NCBI GenBank assembly: GCA_963824345.1
Contig: CAWGOZ010000002.1
Span: forward strand, 62,001-126,000
Length of the DNA stretch: 64,000 bases
Source: Palsa-89 sp963824345
GTDB taxonomy: Bacteria; Acidobacteriota; Terriglobia; Bryobacterales; Bryobacteraceae
Reading direction: 5' to 3'
Below are positions 1 through 7,653 of this stretch, piece after piece (position 1 is the first letter of the stretch; every line of letters begins with the position of its first letter). The translations under genes and the position numbers were made by a program. Under the pieces are notes generated by a model, which saw nothing but the letters and a program-made list of their open reading frames with translations, made no database searches and was not told where the DNA came from.

Positions 1-450
1 GAGTATCAGGTGAAAGCCGCCTTCCTATTGAACTTCACAAAATTCATTGAGTGGCCGCCATCCGCATTCCGGCAGCCCGATTCGCCGGTTTCCATCTGCA
101 TTCTCGGAGCCGACCCTTTTGGAAGCACGTTGGATCGGATGCTGTCGGGAGAGGCTGTGAACGGCCGAAAGGTGGTGGCCCAGAGGATCAAGACCATACC
201 GCCGCCCAAAGCGTGCCAGGCGCTTTTTGTCGGAGGGCCTGAAAGAGATATTGGCAAAATTCTGCCTGCGCTGGGGCCGGGAGTTCTCACCGTGGGTGAA
301 GGCCAAGGTTTCATCCGCGACGGCGGAATGATCGCCTTCGTCATCGAGAACCGGCGCGTGCGCTTCGAAATTAATCAAGCCAGCGCGGAAAATGCCGGCC
401 TCAAGCTAAGTTCTAAACTGTTAAGCGTAGCTAAGGCGATCGACCAATGA
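1..450 (+). CDS. YfiR-like periplasmic protein (DUF4154), 5' end cut by window edge
   Basis: The frame is open from base 1 and reads EYQVKAAFLLNFTKFIEWP, the usual beginning of the mature part of YfiR/DUF4154 proteins, so the start codon and signal peptide lie outside the window. The rest keeps the family pattern, including CILGADPFG, an ALFVGG segment and the closing FEINQASAENAGLKLSSKLL. In Pseudomonas the family member YfiR is a periplasmic redox-responsive protein that holds a CHASE8-domain enzyme inactive. Here it is followed after 19 bases by a histidine kinase with a periplasmic CHASE8-like region, so a partner role is inferred. The two cysteines seen in this part could be redox sensors, but that is not shown. 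Confidence 0.85.
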   Translation, partial: EYQVKAAFLLNFTKFIEWPPSAFRQPDSPVSICILGADPFGSTLDRMLSGEAVNGRKVVAQRIKTIPPPKACQALFVGGPERDIGKILPALGPGVLTVGEGQGFIRDGGMIAFVIENRRVRFEINQASAENAGLKLSSKLLSVAKAIDQ

Positions 451-469
451 TGGACCAATAGGGATAGTG

Positions 470-2311
470 ATGCGAAGGTTCCATGACATTCCGATCAAAC
501 AAAAGCTCACCGTCATCATCATGCTGAGTGTGGCGGCGGCGCTCCTGCTAGCCGGCGTCGGCGTGGTAATCTTCGACTCCATCGTTTTCCGCGCGGGCTT
601 GAAACGCGATCTCTCCACCCTGGCCCAGATCACCGCCGAGAACAGCACGGCGGCATTAGCGTTCAACGATGCGCGATCGGCCACCGACACGCTCGCCGCG
701 TTGCGTGCCAGGGCCCACCTGGTGTCAGCTTGCATTTACCGCCTGGATGGAACCGTGCTGGCCAGCTACCTGCGCCCGCGTGCAACTGCAAAGTGTCCAG
801 CCGCCGGGGCGGGGGACGAAATTCGTTTCGCGAGCGGCGCTTTGCTGGTGTCGCGGGGTGTTTTCCTCACCGATCACCGCGTCGGAACCCTGGTCATACT
901 TTACGATCTGGACGAGATCGCCCAACGCATCAGGCTCTACGGCGCCATGGTGGCCGGAGTCCTGTTGGCGTCCAGCTTGCTCGCCTTGGTGCTTTCAGCG
1001 CAGCTCGGCGTCATTATTACCGCCCCCATTTCGCAACTGCTGCGCGCCACCACGCTGGTGTCCGAGACCGGCGACTACAGCATCCGAGCGGACCAACGCT
1101 CCAACGACGAACTCGGCGTGCTGGTGGGCCGATTCAACGAAATGCTGGCCGGCATCCAATCGCGGGACGACAATTTAAACGAAGCGCTGGCGGATCGGGA
1201 AGAGGCTCTCCGGGACGCCGAGAAAGCCAGGGAGCGGCTGCGCTTTATGGCCGAATCGATGCCGCAGAAGATTTTTACGGCTCTGCCCGGCGGCGATACC
1301 GACTACCTCAACCGCCAATGGATGGACTTCACCGGCCTGCCCCTGGATCAGATCCGGAATTGGACGCAATTCATTCATCCGGACGACCTGGAGGGTAGTG
1401 TCCAGGCTTGGCGGCGGTCGCTCGATACCGGCGAGCCATTCCATTTCCAGCATCGTTTCCGCGCCGCCGATGGAGTGTATCGCTGGCACTTGAGTCGGGC
1501 GCTCGCCATGCGAAACGCGGAGGGGCGGATCTTGCTGTGGATCGGATCCTGCACCGACATTCATGAGCAGAAGGAGACCGAAGAGGAACTCCGCAGAGCC
1601 AACGACGATCTCCAACAGTTCGCTTATTCCGCCAGTCACGATCTGCAGGAGCCCATCCGCAACGTAGCGGTCTACAGCCAACTGGTGTCCAATCGCTACC
1701 GGGCCGTGCTGGACGCCGATGGCCAGCAGTTTCTTGGATTCTTAACCGAAGGCGGCCGCCGTTTGGCAAGGCTGGTGGACGATCTGCTGGCCTATACCCG
1801 GGCGGGCGCGGGCGAGATCGTTCCCACCACCGTGGATTCAGCCGCGGTCCTCGAGGACGTTCTCTCCAGCCTGGCGGAAGTAATTCGCGAAACTGATGCG
1901 AAGGTAACACGTGACCCGCTTCCGGAAGTGTGCATGGGAGCTACGCACCTTCAACAGTTACTTCAGAATCTCATCGGCAACGCTCTCAAATATCGAAACG
2001 AAAAATCGCCGCGAATCCACATTTCGGCGGTCAACCTGGCCGCCGCCTGGCGCTTTTCGGTGCAAGACAACGGCATAGGCATTGATGCAAAATATAAGGA
2101 GGTAATCTTTGGCGTTTTCAAACGGCTCCATCGCGACCAGAAGTACACCGGCACCGGCATCGGACTGGCTATTTGCCAGCGAGTGGTTGAGCGCTATGGC
2201 GGACGAATCTGGGTGGAATCCGAACCCGGGAAAGGAGCAACTTTCTTCTTTACGGTCCCGGAGCACGCCCCAAGAGTCCATTCCGCGACGGTTACATCTT
2301 CTGTTGGCTGA
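470..2311 (+). CDS. Membrane sensor histidine kinase (CHASE8-like, HAMP, PAS, HisKA, HATPase)
   Basis: This is a membrane-bound sensor kinase of about 613 residues. Domains in order are an N-terminal membrane helix (about 12-37), an extracytoplasmic CHASE8-like region to about 155, a second helix (about 158-180), a HAMP linker, a PAS domain (about 255-375), a HisKA helix with the phospho-acceptor His390 in ASHDLQEP, and an ATPase domain with NLIGNALKY, DNGIGI and GTGIGLAICQ. The HDLQEP box and the following Rcp1-type regulator are typical of phytochrome-like two-component pairs. A GTG at 467 lies directly before the chosen ATG at 470, with GGGA just upstream. The upstream YfiR-like gene probably encodes its periplasmic partner. 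Confidence 0.9.
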   Translation: MRRFHDIPIKQKLTVIIMLSVAAALLLAGVGVVIFDSIVFRAGLKRDLSTLAQITAENSTAALAFNDARSATDTLAALRARAHLVSACIYRLDGTVLASYLRPRATAKCPAAGAGDEIRFASGALLVSRGVFLTDHRVGTLVILYDLDEIAQRIRLYGAMVAGVLLASSLLALVLSAQLGVIITAPISQLLRATTLVSETGDYSIRADQRSNDELGVLVGRFNEMLAGIQSRDDNLNEALADREEALRDAEKARERLRFMAESMPQKIFTALPGGDTDYLNRQWMDFTGLPLDQIRNWTQFIHPDDLEGSVQAWRRSLDTGEPFHFQHRFRAADGVYRWHLSRALAMRNAEGRILLWIGSCTDIHEQKETEEELRRANDDLQQFAYSASHDLQEPIRNVAVYSQLVSNRYRAVLDADGQQFLGFLTEGGRRLARLVDDLLAYTRAGAGEIVPTTVDSAAVLEDVLSSLAEVIRETDAKVTRDPLPEVCMGATHLQQLLQNLIGNALKYRNEKSPRIHISAVNLAAAWRFSVQDNGIGIDAKYKEVIFGVFKRLHRDQKYTGTGIGLAICQRVVERYGGRIWVESEPGKGATFFFTVPEHAPRVHSATVTSSVG

Positions 2312-2702
2312 AGACAGCCTGCCCGACGCACTGCTGGTGCGCGAGGCCATCAAGCTGGAACAACTGCCGCTGGAGCTTCACATGGCCGCGGACGGCGAAG
2401 CAGCGCTGGATTGGATCACGCGAGTGGAGCAGGGCGACGCGGATGCCCCTTGCCCGCATGTCTTCGTGCTGGATCTCAATCTTCCCAAGGTAGATGGATT
2501 CGAGGTTCTGCGGAGAATACGAGCTAGCGAGAAATGCAAAGATATCGCAGTGCTGGTGGTTACCTCTTCCGATTCGCCGGCCGATCGAGCGACCGCGGCC
2601 GAACTCGGCGCCGGCTATTTTCGCAAGCCCACCAGTTTAGATGAATTCCTGAAGATCGGCCCCGTGCTGAAGCAGTTCCTGCAGGACAAGGGGCTGCTCT
2701 AG
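2196..2702 (+). CDS. Rcp1-type response regulator (receiver domain only)
   Basis: This is a single-domain CheY-like receiver, probably phosphorylated by the kinase just upstream. The receiver begins at HLLLAEDS, the acidic pocket is ED, the phospho-acceptor Asp is in VLDLNLP (residue 93 from the chosen start), and a switch Thr (VVTSS) and the conserved Lys (RKPTS) follow. There is no output domain, so it presumably acts through protein contacts as in Rcp1. The start is uncertain. The ATG at 2196 overlaps the kinase gene by 116 bases, while domain homology begins only near 2280, where an ATT codon is the only nearby alternative. Overlap of this kind implies translational coupling with the kinase. 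Confidence 0.85.
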   Translation: MADESGWNPNPGKEQLSSLRSRSTPQESIPRRLHLLLAEDSLPDALLVREAIKLEQLPLELHMAADGEAALDWITRVEQGDADAPCPHVFVLDLNLPKVDGFEVLRRIRASEKCKDIAVLVVTSSDSPADRATAAELGAGYFRKPTSLDEFLKIGPVLKQFLQDKGLL

Positions 2703-2727
2703 GCGAAAGACCGCTTGCTAACGCGCG

Positions 2728-2807
2728 CGGCTCGGAAGGGCGAGTACGTGGTTGCAGGTGGTTACCGTTTGCAGGTGTTTACCGAGCCGCAACCGTGAGG
2801 GAGCGGT
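2728..2807. repeat. Inverted and short direct repeats with one copy of a dispersed element
   Basis: CGGCTCGG at 2728-2735 is answered by CCGAGCCG at 2782-2789. Between them, two imperfect copies of a 16-base unit built on TTGCAGGTGNTTACC lie side by side. Bases 2782-2807 are a reverse-orientation copy of a GC-rich unit also found at 26860-26882 and 28356-28381. The element lies between convergent genes and may act as a bidirectional terminator, which is inference. Confidence 0.55.
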
Positions 2808-2814
2808 GTAAGTA

Positions 2815-3735
2815 TCAGGGCTCCAGAACGATTTTGCCGCGCGTATGACGCAGCTCGAGCTCTCTATAGGCGTCGCGAACGTCGGCCAGAGGATAAACTT
2901 TCGCGATCGGGATCTCAAGGCGGCCCGCGGCCATCAGCCCAGCCAGTTGCGAGAGCACGTCCGCCGTCGCGGCTTCATGGCTGCCTTCCGCCTTAACCCC
3001 ATATTTAGCCGCTGCGGCGAAGTCGATGATGGTGTCGATTCGATTCGCAGCCACGCCCAACTTGAGCGCTAGTTCGACGTACCCGCCGCCGAAGGTATCG
3101 ATGAAGGCATCCACTTTCCCTCCGGCTGCCGCGCGGATCCGATCCTCAACCCCGTCGCCATAGGTAACGGGAATTACGCCGTGATCGGTGAGCCACTTGG
3201 TATTCGCGTAGCTGGCTAATCCGATCACCTTAGCGCCGGCATTCCTGGCCAACTGCACGGCAATGGAGCCTACCCCACCCGCGGCGCCGGAGACCACCAC
3301 CGTGTCACCCGCGCTGAGAGCGACGCTCCGCACCGCGGCGTATGCCGTAGTGCCGGCCACGAACAGAGCTCCGGCTTGGTCCCACGGCACGTTGGGGGGA
3401 CGCGGCACCAGGTTGCCGGACTCCACCAGCACCAGCTCAGCTTGGCTAGCTCTGTTGTCGGTGAAACCAATAACCTCGTCACCCACTCGAACGTTCGTCA
3501 CTCCCGGGCCGACCTGCTCCACGATGCCCGCGAGATCGCTGCCCTGGCCGGAAGGAAATGTTGCAGGCCATCGGTCGTGCAACGCTCCTTTCCGGATCAT
3601 CGCCTCGCCCGGATTAATGCCCGCGGCTTTCACCCGGACCAGGACCTTCCCGGGCCCCGGGATTGGGCGGTCGACTTCCACCACTTGCAGAACTTCCAGT
3701 CCACCATACTTATCGAATCTCACCGCTTTCGGCAC
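2815..3735 (-). CDS. NADP-dependent quinone oxidoreductase (MDR superfamily)
   Basis: This is a zinc-free medium-chain dehydrogenase/reductase of 306 residues, of the quinone oxidoreductase type. The N-terminal GroES-like half carries the family pattern GPGKVLVRVKAAGINPGE, and the Rossmann half has the nucleotide-binding AAGGVG at about 151-156. No catalytic or structural zinc cysteines are visible. The enzyme would reduce quinones or other activated carbonyls with NADPH in the cytoplasm, but the substrate cannot be named. The GTG at 3733-3735 is chosen because AGGAGGAG lies a few bases before it on the reverse strand. It stands alone, convergent with the response regulator and divergent from the next small membrane gene. 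Confidence 0.85.
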   Translation of the reverse strand: MPKAVRFDKYGGLEVLQVVEVDRPIPGPGKVLVRVKAAGINPGEAMIRKGALHDRWPATFPSGQGSDLAGIVEQVGPGVTNVRVGDEVIGFTDNRASQAELVLVESGNLVPRPPNVPWDQAGALFVAGTTAYAAVRSVALSAGDTVVVSGAAGGVGSIAVQLARNAGAKVIGLASYANTKWLTDHGVIPVTYGDGVEDRIRAAAGGKVDAFIDTFGGGYVELALKLGVAANRIDTIIDFAAAAKYGVKAEGSHEAATADVLSQLAGLMAAGRLEIPIAKVYPLADVRDAYRELELRHTRGKIVLEP

Positions 3736-3879
3736 AGCGCTCTCCTCCTGTCACATGCAACAAACTAGCAGATTTCCTTCAACTGCACTCCGATTCGCAA
3801 ACTGCGAGAAGCGGACACACTCCGGTTGTGCATGTGCACCTCTTGTCCGATGAGAGCGCACTGTCATACAAACATCATT

Positions 3880-4329
3880 ATGACCATTCAAACCGGCGGT
3901 AAGCAGATCCTGATTCACGGCCTGGCCCTCATTTTGGCCGGGCTGCTCTGGGGCTTCGCCCCGTCCCTGACGCCGTACCCGAGGCTCGCCGTGGGGGCGC
4001 ACATCCAGTTTGAAACCAACGGCCTTTTGTTCACGGTGCTTGGCATCCTGCTGCTCAAGCTGCCTCACAGCGCCGGAGCCAAGACCTTATGGGTGATCGT
4101 GGTCTCGGCGTGGTTGACCTGGCTGATGGCCCTGTCCGAGGTGGCCAACGCCTGGTGGGGTGCGAATCAGATGTTGCCCGTCGCGGCGGGGCAGGCCGGC
4201 GCAGGGGGCGCAGCACCGTGGCAGGAACTCGTCGTAAAACTCTGTCACGTGCCTGCCGCGCTGGGTTTGATTCTCTCGCTGTTGCTGCTCATCATCGGCT
4301 TCGTGAGACACAGCGAGCCTGCGAAATAG
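3880..4329 (+). CDS. Small four-helix membrane protein, hydroxylaminobenzene mutase-like
   Basis: The 149-residue product has four hydrophobic segments (near 10-30, 45-63, 68-90 and 120-142). The pattern LIHGLALILAGLLWG, then PRLAVGAHIQFETNG, then a tryptophan-rich third helix, resembles the hydroxylaminobenzene mutase (HabA/HabB) family, which has similar length and topology. That family isomerises hydroxylaminobenzene to 2-aminophenol, but many distant members are untested, so no substrate is assigned. The ATG at 3880 is chosen over an upstream ATG at 3826, which would add a cysteine-rich, non-conserved leader. There is no obvious operon partner. Confidence 0.6.
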   Translation: MTIQTGGKQILIHGLALILAGLLWGFAPSLTPYPRLAVGAHIQFETNGLLFTVLGILLLKLPHSAGAKTLWVIVVSAWLTWLMALSEVANAWWGANQMLPVAAGQAGAGGAAPWQELVVKLCHVPAALGLILSLLLLIIGFVRHSEPAK

Positions 4330-4449
4330 GGAGCCGCCATGGACGAAGCGGAAGCTGGAGTTGAGCTAGGGCCGACCATCGCTATTCGCCCCCGCTAGCC
4401 GCCTCCCTAGACCTGGACTCAGTGGCGCTGGGCGCGAGATACCGAGCAT

Positions 4450-4689
4450 ATGGTCAGGTCGGTGGAAGGAATTTATCGCAACGGGAAGGTCGAGCTCGTC
4501 GAGCCTCTCGCTGAGGCCGAGGGTTCACGGGTTATCGTGACCTGGGTCCAACCGGCCGAGCCGGTCGATCTTCGCGAACGAGGGATCGACGAGTCTCAGT
4601 CGGCCGAACTGCGCCGCCGGTTGGCTGCGTTTGCAGAGGATTGGGATCGCCCCGAAGTGGCTGCCTACGATGAACTACCGCCGCGGTGA
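4450..4689 (+). CDS. Probable antitoxin of a PemK/MazF-type toxin-antitoxin pair
   Basis: This 79-residue protein has two parts. The first 35 residues (SVEGIYRNGKVELVEP then GSRVIVTWV) resemble the DUF104/AF2212-like beta-hairpin fold used by small DNA-binding antitoxins. The acidic C-terminus (ELRRRLAAFAEDWDRPEVAAYDEL) resembles the toxin-binding tail of antitoxins coded next to PemK/MazF toxins. The assignment is supported by the next reading frame, which starts inside this gene at 4670 and reads as the first residues of such a toxin before it breaks down. The antitoxin itself looks intact, so it may be an orphan. Confidence 0.6.
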   Translation: MVRSVEGIYRNGKVELVEPLAEAEGSRVIVTWVQPAEPVDLRERGIDESQSAELRRRLAAFAEDWDRPEVAAYDELPPR

Positions 4690-4783
4690 TGTTGTCTTAG
4701 TTCTGTTTCCGATTCAAATCAATCGATCCCCTACTGAAAGGAAATCTCACCCCAGCAATCACTTCTTTGGGCTTTCAAACTGA
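4670..4783 (+). pseudogene. Remnant of a PemK/MazF-family mRNA interferase
   Basis: The frame opening at 4670 overlaps the antitoxin gene by 20 bases and reads MNYRRGDVVLVLFP, which is the N-terminal strand pattern of PemK/MazF toxins. The similarity then stops. Residues 15-37 look random and the frame ends at 4783, while intact family members are about 105-120 residues long. No further toxin-like sequence was seen in the next 200 bases. The overlap with the upstream gene is the normal toxin-antitoxin arrangement, so this is read as a toxin gene that lost its 3' part. Confidence 0.55.
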
Positions 4784-4944
4784 GGCACTACCCTCCGGCG
4801 CGAGACTGGTCCTATAGTGGTAACCGACGGCCATTTCAAGACAGGCGTTGATGGAGATCGTTCCTTGATGTCGGTACCCCATCAGCGGCCACATCGTTGC
4901 ACAACCGCCAGTCCGGGCTGCCACCGCCCGCTGCCGCCCTCCGT

Positions 4945-4974
4945 TTGACACCCCCTCCCCCAATTCGGTAACCT
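4945..4974 (+). promoter_or_regulatory. Predicted sigma-70-type promoter of the rplM operon
   Basis: A perfect TTGACA lies at 4945-4950 and TAACCT at 4969-4974, with an 18-base spacer. It sits 40 bases before the rplM start codon, with no gene between, and is the natural start of the six-gene translation operon. The -10 box is only a partial match. Confidence 0.55.
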
Positions 4975-5013
4975 GAATTGACTGTAAGTCTCGAACAGAG
5001 AAGTTCTGTCTTT

Positions 5014-5445
5014 ATGAAAACTCATATTCCGTCCCAGGGGGAAATCGTGCGCCAGTGGCACGTGGTCGACGCCGCCGATCAAGTGCTCGGCCGGGTTGCC
5101 AGCGCTGCTGCGCTGATCCTGATGGGCAAACACAAGCCCACCTACACCACCTTCCTGGACACCGGCGATCACGTGATCGTGATCAACGCGGAAAAGATCA
5201 AGCTCACCGGCCGCAAGGATGAGCAAAAAGTGTATCGCCGTCACTCGGGGTATCCGGGCGGCCTCACCGAAGTCGGCGCCGTCAAACTGCGCGCCACGCG
5301 CCCCACCAAAATGATCGAGCACGCAATCGCGGGAATGCTCCCGAAGACCAAGCTCGGCAAGCAAATGTACCGCAAGTTGAAAGTGTATGCCGGGGACAAG
5401 CATCCCCACCAGGCGCAGCAGCCGGTGGCGCTCGCAAAGTCGTAA
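5014..5445 (+). CDS. rplM: 50S ribosomal protein L13
   Basis: This is ribosomal protein L13 of the large subunit. The 143-residue length matches the family, and typical patterns are WHVVDAADQVLGR, DTGDHVIVINAEK, HSGYPGG and the closing GMLPKTKLGKQMYRKLKVY. The ATG at 5014 gives the usual N-terminus (MKTHIP). A TTG 36 bases earlier would add a leader that homologues lack. It is the first gene of the series rplM-rpsI-rpsB-tsf-pyrH-frr and is preceded by a good promoter match. L13 and S9 are adjacent in most bacteria, as here. Confidence 0.97.
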   Translation: MKTHIPSQGEIVRQWHVVDAADQVLGRVASAAALILMGKHKPTYTTFLDTGDHVIVINAEKIKLTGRKDEQKVYRRHSGYPGGLTEVGAVKLRATRPTKMIEHAIAGMLPKTKLGKQMYRKLKVYAGDKHPHQAQQPVALAKS

Positions 5446-5504
5446 TGCTCAGAATGTTTTTCCCCCCTTCGTTCAACTTCCCAACCAGCAAGGAAGGTAT
5501 TTGA

Positions 5505-5900
5505 GTGGCAGGATTAATCCAGCATTTAGGAACCGGCCGCCGCAAGACTGCGGTCGCTCGCATCTTTTTGCGATCGGGGAAAGGCCAGATTACGGTCAAC
5601 GGGCGGCCTTTCGATCATTATTTCGTCAACGAATCAGCGCGCGCTCTAGTGCGTCAGCCTCTGTTGGCGGCCGAAGTAGCGGACAAGTTCGACATCATCA
5701 TTTTGGCGGACGGCGGCGGGCCTCACGGTCAGGCCGGCGCGGCGCGGCTGGGCATTGCCCGCGCGCTGATGGAGTTCAACGCCGAGTTGCGTCCGAAGTT
5801 GAAGCAGTTGGGATTGCTGACCCGCGATCCGCGCTCTCGCGAGCGCAAGAAGTACGGACAGAAGGGCGCACGCAAGCGGTTCCAGTTCTCGAAGCGCTAA
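5505..5900 (+). CDS. rpsI: 30S ribosomal protein S9
   Basis: This is ribosomal protein S9 of the small subunit, 131 residues. Conserved stretches are GTGRRKTAVARIFL, ITVNGRPFDHYF, GGGPHGQAGAARLGIARAL and the basic C-terminal tail ending KRFQFSKR, which reaches toward the P-site tRNA in known ribosomes. Translation starts at GTG 5505, preceded by AAGGAAGG about 10 bases upstream. It follows rplM after 59 bases and precedes the structured rpsB leader. Confidence 0.97.
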   Translation: MAGLIQHLGTGRRKTAVARIFLRSGKGQITVNGRPFDHYFVNESARALVRQPLLAAEVADKFDIIILADGGGPHGQAGAARLGIARALMEFNAELRPKLKQLGLLTRDPRSRERKKYGQKGARKRFQFSKR

Positions 5901-5910
5901 CCGCGCGGCA

Positions 5911-6034
5911 TTGCAAACGAGAGGACTGCAAACGAGAGTATTACGTTCGATTTTCGGGAGCGCACACAAATTCCGCTTTGGGCCGTGTGCGCCGATCGCG
6001 ATCGGGCGAACCCGTAACCCAGTAACGAAGGAGG
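5911..6034 (+). promoter_or_regulatory. Structured leader upstream of rpsB
   Basis: The 138-base gap before rpsB holds a tandem repeat of CTGCAAACGAGAG-like units (5912-5938), an 8-bp perfect hairpin with arms GCGCACAC (5960-5967) and GTGTGCGC (5985-5992), a 12-base palindrome CGATCGCGATCG (5993-6004), and a strong ribosome binding site AAGGAGG at 6028-6034. Leaders of rpsB often serve feedback control by S2. That function is inferred here from position and structure only. Confidence 0.45.
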
Positions 6035-6038
6035 CATT

Positions 6039-6938
6039 TTGCCATCAATTTCCATGAAGGAATTGCTCGAAGCCGGCGTTCACTTCGGGCACCAGACCAA
6101 GCGCTGGAATCCAAAGATGAAAGAATACATCTTCGGCGAACGTAACGGAATCTACATCATCGATCTGCAAAAGACCCTGAAGCTGTTCAAGGACGCCATG
6201 CGATACGTGGCGGAAGCGGCCGCGCAAGGCAAGACCGTGCTGTTTGTCGGAACCAAGCGGCAAGCCCAGGAAGCCATCGCCGAAGAGGCTACGCGCTGCA
6301 GCCAATACTACGTCAACCAGCGCTGGCTGGGCGGTTTGCTCACCAACATGCTGACAGTGCAAAAGTCCATCAAGCGCCTCAAGGAGCTGGATCTCATGGC
6401 GGCCGAAGGCGCGGGCTACGAAGGCCGCGTCAAAAAGGAAGCCAGCCGGCTCGAGCGCGAGCGCAAACACCTGCAGCAGAATCTGGCCGGTATCAAGGAC
6501 ATGCAGGGTTTGCCCGACGTGCTGTTCGTAGTGGATTCCAACAAGGAAGCCATCGCGGTGAAGGAAGCCCGCCGGCTGGGCATTCCGGTGGTTGCGGTGG
6601 TGGACACCAATTGCGATCCGGACGAAGTGGATCACGTGATTCCGGGCAACGACGACGCGCTGCGCGCCATCCGGCTGTTTACAACCAAAGTGGCCGACGC
6701 GGTGATTGAAGGCCGGGCGCTCGCCACCGAACAGGATTTCGCGGCCGAGAAGATCATCACCGACGAAACTCCCACCGAAGAGATTCTCGAATACACGCAG
6801 TTCGACCCGCAGCAGCTCGATCAGCTGATGTCGGAAGGGCTGTCGGACGAGGATCTGCCCTCCATGTCCCTGCCTCGCAAGGGTCCCGGATCGGAAGCGC
6901 CCGAGGAAGTCGGAACCACCTCGCACACCGTTGAATAA
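6039..6938 (+). CDS. rpsB: 30S ribosomal protein S2
   Basis: This is ribosomal protein S2 of the small subunit. Family patterns include SMKELLEAGVHFGHQTKRWNPKM, YIIDLQKTL, FVGTKRQAQ, QRWLGGLLTN, LPDVLFVVD and the IPVVAVVDTNCDP-to-IPGNDDALRAI region. The length is 299 residues. About 60 residues beyond the core form an acidic tail, a common extension in this phylum. The start is TTG at 6039, four bases after AAGGAGG. An internal ATG at 6054 is possible but would lack that spacing. tsf follows directly, the usual arrangement. Confidence 0.96.
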   Translation: MPSISMKELLEAGVHFGHQTKRWNPKMKEYIFGERNGIYIIDLQKTLKLFKDAMRYVAEAAAQGKTVLFVGTKRQAQEAIAEEATRCSQYYVNQRWLGGLLTNMLTVQKSIKRLKELDLMAAEGAGYEGRVKKEASRLERERKHLQQNLAGIKDMQGLPDVLFVVDSNKEAIAVKEARRLGIPVVAVVDTNCDPDEVDHVIPGNDDALRAIRLFTTKVADAVIEGRALATEQDFAAEKIITDETPTEEILEYTQFDPQQLDQLMSEGLSDEDLPSMSLPRKGPGSEAPEEVGTTSHTVE

Positions 6939-6972
6939 CGGCGAAAACGAAAAAAACAACGTGAACGAAATC

Positions 6973-7611
6973 ATGGAAATTAGCGCCAAATTAGTGAAGG
7001 AACTCCGCGACCGGACCGGCGCGGGCATGATGGAGTGCAAGAAAGCCCTGGTCGAAGCCAGGGGCAATCTGCCGGAAGCCGAGATCATTCTGCGCAAGGC
7101 CGGGATCACCAAGGCGTCCAATAAGTCCACCCGCACCACGCGGCAGGGCATCATCGGCAGCTACATTCACCAAGGCTCGCAGCTGGGCGTGTTGGTGGAA
7201 GTGAACTGCGAGTCCGATTTCGTGGCTCGTACCGACGACTTCCAGCAATTGGTGAAGGATCTCGCCATGCAGGTGGCGGCGGCCGATCCGCAATTCATCC
7301 GCAAGGAAGACGTCACCGCCGAGGCGCTCGAAAAAGAGCGCGACATCCAGCGCGCCCGCGCCTTGCAGGAAGGCAAGCCGGAGAAGATGGTGGACAAGAT
7401 CGTGGAGGGGCGTTTGGCCAAGTTCTACGAAGAGATTTGTCTTTACGAACAGCCCTTCATCCGCGACAATGCCACCACCATCGGCGATTTGATCAAGACC
7501 GCCATCGCCAAGCTGGGCGAGAACATCTCCGTTTCGCGCTTCGTGCGCTTCAAGGTCGGCGAAGCCGCGTTGATCGAGGAGACGGCCGACAAGTCGGCGC
7601 CCAAGGACTAG
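6973..7611 (+). CDS. tsf: Translation elongation factor Ts
   Basis: EF-Ts regenerates EF-Tu-GTP by nucleotide exchange. The 212-residue product has the N-terminal UBA-like segment (LVKELRDRTGAGMMECKKAL), the exchange motif CESDFVAR, and the C-terminal subdomain. It is the short form, much shorter than the E. coli protein of about 283 residues. The ATG at 6973 gives the conserved N-terminus (MEISAKLVKEL). An upstream TTG at 6931 and GTG at 6961 would add a lysine- and asparagine-rich leader and are rejected. It lies 34 bases after rpsB. Confidence 0.95.
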   Translation: MEISAKLVKELRDRTGAGMMECKKALVEARGNLPEAEIILRKAGITKASNKSTRTTRQGIIGSYIHQGSQLGVLVEVNCESDFVARTDDFQQLVKDLAMQVAAADPQFIRKEDVTAEALEKERDIQRARALQEGKPEKMVDKIVEGRLAKFYEEICLYEQPFIRDNATTIGDLIKTAIAKLGENISVSRFVRFKVGEAALIEETADKSAPKD

Positions 7612-7653
7612 GAATCCGCGACCGTAGTTCGGCTAGCCGCTAGGAAGCGTCCC

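Noticed and set aside
5387..6025. Open frame spanning rplM end, rpsI and the rpsB leader
   Set aside because: It is a shadow frame over two certain ribosomal genes.
6045..7154. 369-codon reverse open frame over rpsB and tsf
   Set aside because: Both forward genes are certain, and the reverse product has no family character.
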